Source: SVEL01 sp045123575 (GTDB lineage: Bacteria > Bacillota > Clostridia > Lachnospirales > Lachnospiraceae). From it: DNA of 29,927 nucleotides. Of the stretch, positions 7,214 to 15,950 are shown one piece after another. The stretch lies in NCBI GenBank assembly GCA_045123575.1, contig JBGVKG010000068.1, forward strand, positions 1 to 29,927, read 5' to 3'. The stretch's first letter is position 1, and each line of letters begins with the position of its first letter. The notes below the pieces were generated by a model that worked only from the letters and a program-made list of their open reading frames with translations, ran no database searches and was not told where the DNA came from. The position numbers and the translations under genes were made by a program.

Positions 7214-8109
7214 TGAAGAAGTTATATGTAGGAGCTGCAGGTATCATAACAGTAGTAGCGCTGTGCATACTCTTCATAAGCTCCGTAGCAGAAGACAAAA
7301 TGGCACCATCCATCAGAGTGCGTGGTGAGGATATAATGTATAGCTTAGATTGCGCAGATGATGTATTACTGGCAGGTGTGTCAGCTACAGATGATAGAGA
7401 TGGCAATGTAACAGAACATATCGTAGTAAGCAATCGTTCTGAGGTATCACTTGGTAAAGTAGAGATAGTAACATTTACAGTATCTGATACAGCAGGAAAT
7501 GTAGCAAATAAACGCGTTGTATTTGTGGCAAATGATGATGGAACATTTACTATAGCTGATTACGCAGCGTACAGTGTGGATATGGATACATTGGAGATAT
7601 CTATAGAGGGTATAGGCGTAGTAGGTATGGCTACAGGAAATGTCATAGATACAGGCAATAAAGGTGATAACGGTAATGATGGCAATGAAGAGCCTAGCGG
7701 TGAAGAGCAGTCATCAAGCGAAGAGCCAAGTAGCGAAGAACCAAGCAGTGAAGAACCAACCACACCAAAGCCAACCACACCAGAGCCAACAACGCCAAAG
7801 CCTACAACTCCAGAACCAACTACACCAAAGCCTTCAGTAGGTGATGATGGTAAGCCAGTTATGGTGCTTAAGAGTACAGAAGTAAAGGTTAATGTAGGAC
7901 AAAATCTTACATGGGCAAACTTCTATAGTAAGCAGGTAAAGGAAATACTGGACGATAAGGACAGTAGTAATGCATTATTTAAGAAGATAACGGTGTTAGA
8001 TGATAATGTAGATACATCTACACCAGGTACATATAAGGTAGGATATTATTGTTTCGACAGTGATAGGAATAAGTCGGAGACCGTTTACTTAACTGTTATA
8101 GTTGAGTAG
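7213..8109 (+). CDS. membrane-anchored protein with two Ig-like domains (DUF5011-type) and Ser/Glu/Pro/Thr linker
   Basis: Single N-terminal membrane segment (about 5-24, no clear signal peptidase site), then an extracellular Ig-like domain (30-107) with SATDDRDGNVT and VSDTAGNVA, typical of DUF5011/HYR-like bacterial Ig folds. A low-complexity spacer follows (SSEEP repeats, then TTPKP/TTPEP repeats, 167-207), and a second smaller Ig-like domain (215-298). Function is unknown; the architecture suggests a cell-surface spacer or wall/glycan-binding subunit. The 1-base overlap with the kinase gene argues for a role in the polymer export complex (inference). No LPXTG or sortase motif is present. 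Confidence 0.8.
   Translation: MKKLYVGAAGIITVVALCILFISSVAEDKMAPSIRVRGEDIMYSLDCADDVLLAGVSATDDRDGNVTEHIVVSNRSEVSLGKVEIVTFTVSDTAGNVANKRVVFVANDDGTFTIADYAAYSVDMDTLEISIEGIGVVGMATGNVIDTGNKGDNGNDGNEEPSGEEQSSSEEPSSEEPSSEEPTTPKPTTPEPTTPKPTTPEPTTPKPSVGDDGKPVMVLKSTEVKVNVGQNLTWANFYSKQVKEILDDKDSSNALFKKITVLDDNVDTSTPGTYKVGYYCFDSDRNKSETVYLTVIVE
7711..7833 (+). repeat. low-complexity repeats coding a Pro/Thr/Glu linker
   Basis: In-frame repeats encode SSEEP (three copies) followed by alternating TTPKP and TTPEP. The 15-base units are near-identical, so length polymorphism between strains is likely. Confidence 0.8.
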
Positions 8110-8136
8110 GCATATAGAAAGTTGAAAAGACCCAAG

Positions 8137-8163
8137 GCCATAATTTGTGAAACAAAATTTGGC
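8137..8163 (+). promoter_or_regulatory. hairpin in the leader of the 4,6-dehydratase gene (candidate cis element)
   Basis: In the 98-base gap before the dehydratase gene, 8137-8148 pairs with 8152-8163 (10 of 12 positions, GAA loop). CCC (8131-8133), just outside, could pair with a downstream GGG near 8180. No T-run follows, so it is not a simple terminator. I see no match to a riboswitch class I know. Confidence 0.3.
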
Positions 8164-8207
8164 AAGCATTCAAAATAAAAGGGATAAAAAACACAAGAGG
8201 AACGAAG

Positions 8208-10061
8208 ATGCTAAAGTTACTTAAAGATAATCAATATAAAATACGAGTGTTAATGCTCATCATATTAGATATAGTGGCTATCAATGTATGCTCATTGCTG
8301 GCACTTCTAGTAAGATATGACTTTAAATATCTTTCTATACCAACAGAGTATATAGTGAATGCACTGAAGTATGCACCTATTAATACTGTGATAGTGCTGA
8401 TACTGTTAGGAATCTTTAGACTGTATAGAAGTGTGTGGACATATGCCAGTGTATCAGAGTTCTTCTATATCATAGGAGTGACAGTAAGCAATCTGGTAAT
8501 ACAGTTTGTGATGTATTCATTTGTCTTAGACTATAGTATACCACTAGCATATTATCCTTTGTATGCAGTACTGTTTATGATGGCTATGATAGGTCTTAGA
8601 TTTGGCTACAGGTTCCTACGTATGATGCGTAGAACCAGCGACAAATCAGCAACTAATGTTATGATAGTTGGAGCGGGTGAGGCTGGCACACATCTTATAA
8701 AAGAGATAAAGGCATCGACACATCTAAACAAGGTAGTGAAATGCTTTGTGGATGACAATGCTAATAAGAAAGGTAGATATTTACTAGGCGTAGAAATATG
8801 TGGAAATAGATATGATATACCAGAACTAGTAGAAAAGTATGATGTACATGAGATATATGTAGCTATGCCAAGTGCACCTAAGTCAGTACAGACTGAGATA
8901 ATAAATATATGTAGCGACACAGGACGTAAGGTAAAGATGTTGCCAGGTATATATCAGCTGGTTAATGGCGATGTGTCAGTATCTAAGCTAAGAGATGTAC
9001 AGATAGAGGATCTCCTTGGCAGAGATACAGTGAAGGTAGATATGTCAGAGATAGGAGCGACTATAGAGGGCAAGACTATCCTAGTAACAGGAGGTGGCGG
9101 CTCTATAGGTAGTGAGTTATGTAGACAGATAGCTACATACAATCCTAAACAGCTCATTATCTTCGATATATATGAAAATAATGCCTACGAGATACAGCAG
9201 GAGCTAAAACGCAAGTACGGCGATAAGCTTAATCTAGAGGTGCTTATAGGCTCAGTTAGAAATACACATAGAGTGGAAAGCATATTTGAAAAATATGGTC
9301 CACAGATAGTATTCCATGCAGCAGCGCATAAACATGTGCCACTGATGGAGGATAGTCCATGCGAGGCTATAAAGAATAATGTATTCGGAACATACAAGGT
9401 AGCGCAGGCTGCCGGCAAGTATGGAGTAGAAAGATTCGTACTCATCTCAACAGATAAGGCAGTAAACCCAACGAACATCATGGGTGCCTCTAAGAGAATG
9501 TGTGAGATGATAGTCCAATATATGGATACTCTTTACAACACAGAGTATGTAGCTGTAAGATTCGGTAATGTATTAGGCAGTAACGGTTCGGTTATCCCAC
9601 TCTTCAAGAAGCAGATAGAGGCAGGTGGACCGGTAACAGTTACACACAAGGATATAGTCAGATACTTTATGACTATACCAGAGGCAGTATCGTTGGTACT
9701 CCAGGCAGAAACATATGCACAGGGTGGAGAAATCTTCGTCCTGGATATGGGGAATCCTGTAAAGATAGATAAGCTTGCTAGAAATCTTATAAAGCTGTCA
9801 GGTTATGAGCCAGATGTGGATATCAAGATAGAGTATACGGGTTTAAGACCAGGAGAGAAGCTCTATGAGGAGTTACTGATGGACGAGGAAGGCCTAAAGG
9901 ATACAGCAAACAGTATGATACATATAGGTAAGCCTATAGAGATGGACTACAACAAGTTCGCGGTGCAGTTAGATGAGTTAAAGGTGGCTTGTCAGCTTGA
10001 TGATGTGAATATTAAGAGAGCTGTGGCGAAGGTTGTGGAGACGTATGTGGTGAAGGAGTAG
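8208..10061 (+). CDS. capD: membrane UDP-sugar 4,6-dehydratase (CapD/PglF/WbpM family)
   Basis: NAD(P)-dependent dehydratase converting UDP-GlcNAc to the 4-keto-6-deoxy sugar, the first step to bacillosamine-type or quinovosamine/fucosamine sugars. The full-length form (617 aa) has four N-terminal membrane helices (about 11-34, 57-75, 86-107, 111-131), a first Rossmann domain with GAGEAGT (155-161) and the catalytic Rossmann domain with TGGGGSIGSE (294-303). The active site matches the large membrane-bound branch: STDKAVNPTN (414-423) and MGASKR (425-430), with Met in place of the usual catalytic Tyr. A Shine-Dalgarno AAGAGGAA precedes the ATG. The aminotransferase and sugar transferase downstream fit the PglF-PglE-PglC order. 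Confidence 0.93.
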   Translation: MLKLLKDNQYKIRVLMLIILDIVAINVCSLLALLVRYDFKYLSIPTEYIVNALKYAPINTVIVLILLGIFRLYRSVWTYASVSEFFYIIGVTVSNLVIQFVMYSFVLDYSIPLAYYPLYAVLFMMAMIGLRFGYRFLRMMRRTSDKSATNVMIVGAGEAGTHLIKEIKASTHLNKVVKCFVDDNANKKGRYLLGVEICGNRYDIPELVEKYDVHEIYVAMPSAPKSVQTEIINICSDTGRKVKMLPGIYQLVNGDVSVSKLRDVQIEDLLGRDTVKVDMSEIGATIEGKTILVTGGGGSIGSELCRQIATYNPKQLIIFDIYENNAYEIQQELKRKYGDKLNLEVLIGSVRNTHRVESIFEKYGPQIVFHAAAHKHVPLMEDSPCEAIKNNVFGTYKVAQAAGKYGVERFVLISTDKAVNPTNIMGASKRMCEMIVQYMDTLYNTEYVAVRFGNVLGSNGSVIPLFKKQIEAGGPVTVTHKDIVRYFMTIPEAVSLVLQAETYAQGGEIFVLDMGNPVKIDKLARNLIKLSGYEPDVDIKIEYTGLRPGEKLYEELLMDEEGLKDTANSMIHIGKPIEMDYNKFAVQLDELKVACQLDDVNIKRAVAKVVETYVVKE

Positions 10062-10122
10062 TAAATACGCAGAAAATATTTCATACTTATACTAAGTGTT
10101 ATATACTCCGGAGGTTAATAGA

Positions 10123-11265
10123 ATGGAATTCAAGAAATTTGAAAATAGAGTATGGCTTTCATCTCCAACAATGCATGGTGAAGAGAGAGAGTTTGTAAAA
10201 GAAGCCTTTGATAAAAACTGGGTAGCGCCACTAGGCTTTAATGTTGATAATCTTGAAAAAGAGATTAGTGAATATGTAGGCTGTAAATCAGCAGCGGCAT
10301 TGATATCTGGAACATCAGCACTGCATCTAGCAGTGAAGCTTGCAGGTGTAAAGCCAGGGGATAAAGTCTTTTGTTCAGACCTAACATTTGCAGCTACAGT
10401 TAATCCAGTATCATATGAAGGAGCAGAGCAGGTATTCATAGATTCTGAGAGAGATACTTGGAATATGGATCCAGTAGCACTGGAGAAAGCATTCCAAAAG
10501 TACCCAGATACAAAGGTAGTTATAGTAGTTAACTTATACGGAACGCCAGCAAAGCTTGATAAGATAAAGGCTATATGTGATAAGTATGGTGCGATACTGA
10601 TTGAGGATGCTGCCGAGTCACTGTCAGCTACATATAAGGAAGTTCAAACAGGTACATTTGGCAAATATAATGCTATAAGTTTTAACGGCAATAAGATAAT
10701 AACTAGCTCGGGTGGTGGAATGCTTTTATCAGATGATGAAGAGGCAGTGAAGAAGGCGAGATTTTGGTCAACACAGTCTAGAGAGTCATATCCATGGTAT
10801 GAGCATAAGGAGATAGGCTACAACTATCGTATGAGTAACATAGTAGCTGGTATAGCTAGAGGTCAGCTTATACATTTAGATGAGCATAGAAATAAGAAGG
10901 AAGAAATCTATAGAAGATATGAAGTCGGTTTCAAGGATATGAAAGGCATAAGTATGAATCCGTATCTTGAATGTTCTAAGCCAAATTTTTGGCTAAGTTG
11001 TCTGTTGATGGATGAGAGTATAAAGGTAATACCAACAGATATATGTAGCAAGTTGGCAGAGTACAATGTAGAGGCTAGACCAATATGGAAACCAATGCAT
11101 CTCCAACCAGTATTCGTAGACCATGATTTTATATCAGCAGAAGATGGTATGGATGTTGGAGCAGATATCTTTAATAGAGGTGTGTGTCTTCCAAGTGATA
11201 TTAAGATGACTATAGAAGAGCAAGATATAGTTATAGAGATGGTTAAGTCTATAATAAATAAGTAG
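10123..11265 (+). CDS. DegT/DnrJ/EryC1/StrS-type sugar aminotransferase (PglE-like)
   Basis: PLP-dependent aminotransferase expected to aminate the 4-keto sugar made by the upstream dehydratase. Seen: the SGTSALHLAVKLAG cofactor region, VVNLYGTPAKLD, the DAAES motif (Asp162, pyridine-N contact) and SFNGNKIITSSGGGML with the PLP lysine Lys191. Length is 380 aa as usual. ATG 10123 is chosen because GGAGG (10110-10114) lies 8 bases upstream; an upstream in-frame GTG (10096) would put this site inside the coding region. PglE-like by sequence motifs and neighbours; the exact substrate is inferred. Confidence 0.92.
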   Translation: MEFKKFENRVWLSSPTMHGEEREFVKEAFDKNWVAPLGFNVDNLEKEISEYVGCKSAAALISGTSALHLAVKLAGVKPGDKVFCSDLTFAATVNPVSYEGAEQVFIDSERDTWNMDPVALEKAFQKYPDTKVVIVVNLYGTPAKLDKIKAICDKYGAILIEDAAESLSATYKEVQTGTFGKYNAISFNGNKIITSSGGGMLLSDDEEAVKKARFWSTQSRESYPWYEHKEIGYNYRMSNIVAGIARGQLIHLDEHRNKKEEIYRRYEVGFKDMKGISMNPYLECSKPNFWLSCLLMDESIKVIPTDICSKLAEYNVEARPIWKPMHLQPVFVDHDFISAEDGMDVGADIFNRGVCLPSDIKMTIEEQDIVIEMVKSIINK

Positions 11266-11282
11266 TAGGTTAGGTGAATGAT

Positions 11283-11906
11283 ATGAAAAAGCACCGTAAA
11301 GGTATATATGAGCTGTTTTTTAAGCGTTTATTCGACATAGCGCTATCGCTATTAGCGATAATCGTCCTTAGTCCTGTAATGCTTATAACAGCAATACTCG
11401 TCAGAATAAAGCTTGGAAGCCCTGTTGTATTTAAGCAAGCTCGACCGGGCAAGAACGAGAAGATATTTAATATGTATAAGTTTCGTTCAATGACAAGCGA
11501 AAAGGATGCAGATGGTAATTTATTGTCAGATGAAGTGAGGCTAACAAGCTTCGGTAAGAAACTTAGAAGTACAAGTCTTGATGAATTGCCAGAGTTATTC
11601 AATATACTTAAAGGTGATATGAGTATCATAGGACCAAGACCTCTGCTTGTGAGGTATCTTGAAAGATATAATGACGAGCAAAAACATAGACATGATGTAA
11701 GACCAGGTCTTACAGGATTAGCTCAAGTTAATGGTAGAAATGCTATAAGCTGGGAAGATAAATTCAAGTATGATGTTGAGTACACAAGAAATGTTACTTT
11801 TATAGTTGACTTAAAGATACTATTAAAAACTGTTAAGGCAGTGTTTATAAAGGAAGGAATAAGCTCGGAGACATCAGCAACGATGGAAGAGTTTATGGGG
11901 AATTAA
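11283..11906 (+). CDS. undecaprenyl-phosphate phosphoglycosyl transferase (PglC/WcaJ-type, bacterial sugar transferase)
   Basis: Initiating enzyme that moves the sugar-1-phosphate from the UDP-sugar to undecaprenyl phosphate at the inner membrane face. It is the small monotopic form (207 aa): one N-terminal re-entrant helix (about 13-43) with the KRLFDI start and the Ser-Pro kink, KARPG-type motif (QARPGKNEKIFNMYKFRSM), catalytic Asp-Glu dyad in STSLDELPELFN (Asp100-Glu101), IIGPRPLL and RPGLTGLAQVNGR. ATG 11283 has AGGTGA 5 bases upstream; a GTG at 11274 is a weaker alternative. With the two genes before it, it completes the PglF-E-C set, but the PglD-type N-acetyltransferase is not seen nearby. 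Confidence 0.93.
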   Translation: MKKHRKGIYELFFKRLFDIALSLLAIIVLSPVMLITAILVRIKLGSPVVFKQARPGKNEKIFNMYKFRSMTSEKDADGNLLSDEVRLTSFGKKLRSTSLDELPELFNILKGDMSIIGPRPLLVRYLERYNDEQKHRHDVRPGLTGLAQVNGRNAISWEDKFKYDVEYTRNVTFIVDLKILLKTVKAVFIKEGISSETSATMEEFMGN

Positions 11907-11936
11907 TGTTATTTATTATGTAATTAAGGAGATGCG

Positions 11937-13556
11937 ATGAATAAGTGTAATATTTTGTTTACTGGTGCAGGGAGAAGAGTCGAATTGATGCAAGCATTTC
12001 GACAGGCTGCATTGGAACTAGATATAGATTTAAAAATATATGGGGCTGATATGCTCGGAAATGCGCCTGCCTTGTCATATTGTGATTATACAAGAATAGT
12101 ATGCAGTATGCGAGATGATGGATATATAGATGAGCTTATACAGATATGCACAAATGATAAGATTAGTTTATTGATTCCTACAATTGATACTGATTTATTA
12201 GTATTGTCACAAAATAAGGATAGATTTGAATTGATTGGTACAAAAGTTCTTATCAGTTCGCCTGATAAAATAGCTATATGTAGGGATAAGAATTTAACTG
12301 CAAAGTTTTTCGAAAAATGCGGATTAAAAGTTCCGTTTACAACTAATAATTACTTGAATTATAGTGGTTCATATCCTTGCTTTATTAAGCCTAAGGATGG
12401 TAGTAGTAGTATAAATGCCTTTAAGGTAAATTGTGAGTCAGAACTTATTGTGTATTCAAATTTAATAGATGAATATATTGTACAACCATATATTGAAGGT
12501 ACTGAATATACAGTTGATATTTTTTGCGACTACGAGGGTAATCCGATAACAATTATTCCTCGTGTTCGTATGTCAGTACGAGCCGGAGAAGTTTTAAAGA
12601 CAAAAATCGAATTAGATTCAACTATAATAGATGAGTGTAAATGTTTAATTGAAGAGTTTAAGCCATGCGGCCCAATGACTGTGCAGTTAATACGTCAAAA
12701 GAAATCAAACGTGAATTATTATATCGAGATTAATCCTAGATTTGGTGGAGGCTCAACATTAAGTATGAAAGCTGGCTCTCGCTCAGCGGAGAATGTTTTC
12801 AATATTTTACATAATAATAAGATAGAAGAAGGAAACAAAAATGTATGTGATGGTGCCGTATATAGTCGATTTGATCAGAGTGTTTGTGTTGATAATGGTA
12901 AAAGTACTACGTCAATAAAAGGTGTAATATTTGACTTGGATGATACATTATATTGTGAGAAAGATTATGTTAAAAGTGGATTCAAAGCAGTTGAGAGTTT
13001 TTTAAAGATTGACGGCGCAAGTGATATGCTTTGGAAATTTTTTCTTGAAAAGAAGAGTGCCATTGATGAACTTTTAAAAGTATATGATATGGAATATCGT
13101 AAAAAAGAATGTTTAGATATATATAGAAATCATATTCCAGAAATAAAACTTTCAGAAGGTGCACTTGATTTAATAAAAAAACTTAAAGATAACAACATAA
13201 AGGTTGGAATTATAACTGACGGAAGAGTGCAAGGCCAGAAAAATAAAATTGAAGCATTAGGATTAAATGATATCATTGACGATATTATTATTACTGATGA
13301 ATTAGGTGGAGAACAATTTAGAAAACCTTGTGATATTGCATTTAGAATAATGCAGAGAAGATGGAAACTTCCGTTTGAGAACCTAATTTATATTGGTGAT
13401 AATGTAAGAAAAGATTTTCAAGCACCAATGCAATTAGGAATGCAATCAATACTGATAAAAAATCAGGAGGGCTTTTATTTTAATAACGCTAATAGATTAG
13501 ACATAAAATCGTGTGATACGTATAATGATATTATAAATAATATTATTAAGATATAG
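11937..13556 (+). CDS. ATP-grasp ligase fused to HAD-superfamily phosphatase
   Basis: Bifunctional fusion of 539 aa. Residues 1 to about 310 are an ATP-grasp enzyme of the CarB/biotin-carboxylase-like type: N-terminal ILFTGAGRRVEL, PCFIKPKDGSSS (ATP lysine), VQPYIEGTEYTVDIF and the Mg-binding YYIEINPRFGGG. Residues 325-539 are a HAD domain with all four motifs: IFDLDDT (Asp333, Asp335), TDGR (Thr427-Asp428), Lys463 and IGDNVRKDF (Asp488). AAGGAG precedes the ATG. ATP-grasp enzymes usually join a carboxylate to an amine through an acyl phosphate. With an amino-sugar pathway directly upstream, acylation of the sugar amine is a possible job, but the substrate is unknown. Codon use turns clearly more AT-rich from here on. 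Confidence 0.85.
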   Translation: MNKCNILFTGAGRRVELMQAFRQAALELDIDLKIYGADMLGNAPALSYCDYTRIVCSMRDDGYIDELIQICTNDKISLLIPTIDTDLLVLSQNKDRFELIGTKVLISSPDKIAICRDKNLTAKFFEKCGLKVPFTTNNYLNYSGSYPCFIKPKDGSSSINAFKVNCESELIVYSNLIDEYIVQPYIEGTEYTVDIFCDYEGNPITIIPRVRMSVRAGEVLKTKIELDSTIIDECKCLIEEFKPCGPMTVQLIRQKKSNVNYYIEINPRFGGGSTLSMKAGSRSAENVFNILHNNKIEEGNKNVCDGAVYSRFDQSVCVDNGKSTTSIKGVIFDLDDTLYCEKDYVKSGFKAVESFLKIDGASDMLWKFFLEKKSAIDELLKVYDMEYRKKECLDIYRNHIPEIKLSEGALDLIKKLKDNNIKVGIITDGRVQGQKNKIEALGLNDIIDDIIITDELGGEQFRKPCDIAFRIMQRRWKLPFENLIYIGDNVRKDFQAPMQLGMQSILIKNQEGFYFNNANRLDIKSCDTYNDIINNIIKI

Positions 13557-13580
13557 ATATTTATATAAAAAATTATATAT

Positions 13581-13610
13581 TTGACATACTGAAATGTCAG
13601 ATTTTCTAAT
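13581..13610 (+). promoter_or_regulatory. candidate internal promoter with operator-like dyad
   Basis: TTGACA (13581-13586), an 18-base spacer and TCTAAT (13605-13610), in the 75-base gap before the first glycosyltransferase. TGACAT (13582-13587) and ATGTCA (13594-13599) form a perfect dyad that overlaps the -35 box, as an operator would. Not experimentally supported. Confidence 0.4.
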
Positions 13611-13631
13611 AGTATGTGAGGTTAGATTTAA

Positions 13632-14762
13632 ATGAAAAAAAAGAAAGTGGTTATTGTAAGTTGTTTTGATTGGTATGATAAGAGAATAAAAATGATAAGA
13701 GAAGTTTTTATATGTAAAGGCTATGACGTTGATATATTAACTTCTGATTATGATCATATTAATAAAAATAAAATAACAAATAAAAATAGTAATTGTTTAT
13801 ACATACCTACATTATCATATAAAAAAAATATTTCTATAACTAGAGTATTATCTCACATAAAGTTTGCAAAAGATACATATATCAGATTAAGTGAAATTCA
13901 ACCAGATATAATATATGCATTACTGCCACCTAATTCAGTGGGAAAAATGTGTTCAAAATATAAAATCAGAAATAAAAAAGTTAAATTAATGGTTGATATA
14001 ATAGATATGTGGCCAGAGTCTATGCCATTACAAAAAATGATGCAGACATATATATATAAATCATGGAAAAACATTCGAAATAAAACAATAGAGGTTGCGG
14101 ATTATGTCTTTACAGAATGTGATTTATATAGAGAGCGGATGAAAAAAGAATTACTAAAAAAGAAAGGATGTACTTTATATTTATGTAAGAGCCAAGAAAT
14201 AAATTCATATTTAAGAGTTTCTACCGACAATATTGCTAGTAAAGCAATCAAGTTATGTTATTTAGGGAGCATAAATAATATTATAGATTTAAATGCAATA
14301 TCAAGGGTTGTTTATAACCTTAAAAAAAATGGATTTTATGTTGAGGTTAATATTATTGGCGATGGTGAATCAAGAGAAAAACTTGTAGATATTATTGAAA
14401 AATCTGGGGGTACAGCTATATATTATGGTAAAATTTTCGATGAAAAACAGAAGGAAACTATAATGAATAAGTGTCATTTTGGTTTAAATCTTATGAAAGA
14501 AACGGTATGCGTGGGATTAACAACAAAAAGTATTGATTATTTTTCTATAGGATTACCTATTATCAATAATTTAAAAGGCGATACATGGAAGTTCGTAGAA
14601 CAATATAATATTGGAATCAATTATGATGTAGAAGATGATATAAATAATATAGATATAAGTAGAATTACCCAAATGAATTTAAATGTTATTAAACTATTTA
14701 ATGAGTACTTTTCAGATAACGCATTAAAAAAAAGATTTAGTGATTGTATAATAGATATTTGA
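13632..14762 (+). CDS. glycosyltransferase, GT4-like (GT-B fold)
   Basis: Cytoplasmic-face glycosyltransferase of 376 aa that should add one sugar to the lipid-linked repeat unit. The N-terminal Rossmann half starts with KVVIVSCFDWYDKR and has the DIIDMWPES element seen in GT4 enzymes of the WbuB/fucosyl type. The C-terminal half has CYLGSINNIIDL (about 208), a NIIGDGESREKL strand-loop and TTKSIDYFSIGLPIINN in the place of the donor-binding E-x7-E region, with acidic residues less clear than usual. GAGG lies 10 bases before the ATG. Sugar and linkage cannot be read from sequence. Confidence 0.8.
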   Translation: MKKKKVVIVSCFDWYDKRIKMIREVFICKGYDVDILTSDYDHINKNKITNKNSNCLYIPTLSYKKNISITRVLSHIKFAKDTYIRLSEIQPDIIYALLPPNSVGKMCSKYKIRNKKVKLMVDIIDMWPESMPLQKMMQTYIYKSWKNIRNKTIEVADYVFTECDLYRERMKKELLKKKGCTLYLCKSQEINSYLRVSTDNIASKAIKLCYLGSINNIIDLNAISRVVYNLKKNGFYVEVNIIGDGESREKLVDIIEKSGGTAIYYGKIFDEKQKETIMNKCHFGLNLMKETVCVGLTTKSIDYFSIGLPIINNLKGDTWKFVEQYNIGINYDVEDDINNIDISRITQMNLNVIKLFNEYFSDNALKKRFSDCIIDI

Positions 14763-14783
14763 AAATATAGAAAGGATTGTTAA

Positions 14784-15938
14784 ATGAACATATTACATAT
14801 TTCTCCTTATTATCCTTCCATAAAAGCATTTCATGCAGGCGGTGTAGCTATGGGGAAAGAAATAGAAACGTTAAAAAAATTAGGGCATAAAGTTTATAGT
14901 TTGTCTTTTGTACAAAAAAAATATGATTTTAATATCTTTAAACAAGAGAAGGATGATATGACCGATTGTATAATTATTGATAACAGAAGAAAATTATACA
15001 ATATTTTAAGTCATCTTAGTTTTCCAGTTTTTTTTGGTACAAGATGTGATAAAATCTTTCAAAAAAAAATTGAAAACTTTATTGAAACATATAATATAGA
15101 TGCCATTCATGCTGAATATGCAGCTATGTTATATTATGCTGATATAAAGAAAAAATATCCTAATATTAAATTTAACATAGTATTACATGATGTTACTATA
15201 CAAAGTTTCGAAAGAAAATATACCAGTGAAAGAAATGTCTTTAAAAAAATCTGTTTAAGATTTGAAAAAAGGAGAATAGAGAGATTTGAAAAAAAATATT
15301 TAGAAAAGTGCGACCAAATAATTACATTCTCAGATAAAGACAAGGTATTAGTAAAAAAATATTATGGCCTTGAGTCAAACGTAATAAATACATATTTTAG
15401 ACTAGAACGAATTGAAAAAATGAGGGAAGTATATAAAAGGGAAAAAAGTGATGAATTTGCTCTGTTTTTTCTAGGTCAAATGGGAAGAATAGAGAATCAC
15501 GAAGCTGCATTAAGACTAATTCGTATATTTAAAGAATTGTGCATTGAGAATAAACATTTATATATTGTTGGAGCGAATCCATCTATAGAACTTATGAGAT
15601 ATCAATGTGACAATATTACAGTAACCGGTTTTATTGAAGATGTAGAACAGTTTGTATTAAAAAAATGTGATATGGCATGTTTTCCATTAAATATAGGTGC
15701 CGGTGTAAAAATAAAGGTGCTTGAAGCTTTGACTTTAGGTTTTCCTGTTGTGACTAATGTGATTGGAGCAGAAGGTATTGATGAAAATGAAAAGTATATT
15801 TTTTTGGCTGATGACGATAAGTCTTTCATTGATATGATTTATAATGTATATAAATCGTCCTATACTGCTAATTTTTGTGAGATGGATAAAGAATTTAGCT
15901 GGAAAAAATCGGAAAAAGTATTAAGAGAAATTTATTGA
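14784..15938 (+). CDS. glycosyltransferase, GT4 family
   Basis: GT-B glycosyltransferase, 384 aa. N-terminus HISPYYPSIKAFHAGGVAMG is the acceptor-side glycine loop of GT4/GT1 enzymes. The C-terminal domain has LFFLGQMGRIENHEA (about 228), IYIVGANPS-type strand, TVTGFIEDVEQF and the donor site GAGVKIKVLEALTLGFPVV (305-323), followed by TNVIGAEGI. AAAGGA precedes the ATG; 21 bases separate it from the previous gene. The donor specificity is unknown. Confidence 0.88.
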   Translation: MNILHISPYYPSIKAFHAGGVAMGKEIETLKKLGHKVYSLSFVQKKYDFNIFKQEKDDMTDCIIIDNRRKLYNILSHLSFPVFFGTRCDKIFQKKIENFIETYNIDAIHAEYAAMLYYADIKKKYPNIKFNIVLHDVTIQSFERKYTSERNVFKKICLRFEKRRIERFEKKYLEKCDQIITFSDKDKVLVKKYYGLESNVINTYFRLERIEKMREVYKREKSDEFALFFLGQMGRIENHEAALRLIRIFKELCIENKHLYIVGANPSIELMRYQCDNITVTGFIEDVEQFVLKKCDMACFPLNIGAGVKIKVLEALTLGFPVVTNVIGAEGIDENEKYIFLADDDKSFIDMIYNVYKSSYTANFCEMDKEFSWKKSEKVLREIY

Positions 15939-15950
15939 AGGTTATGATGT

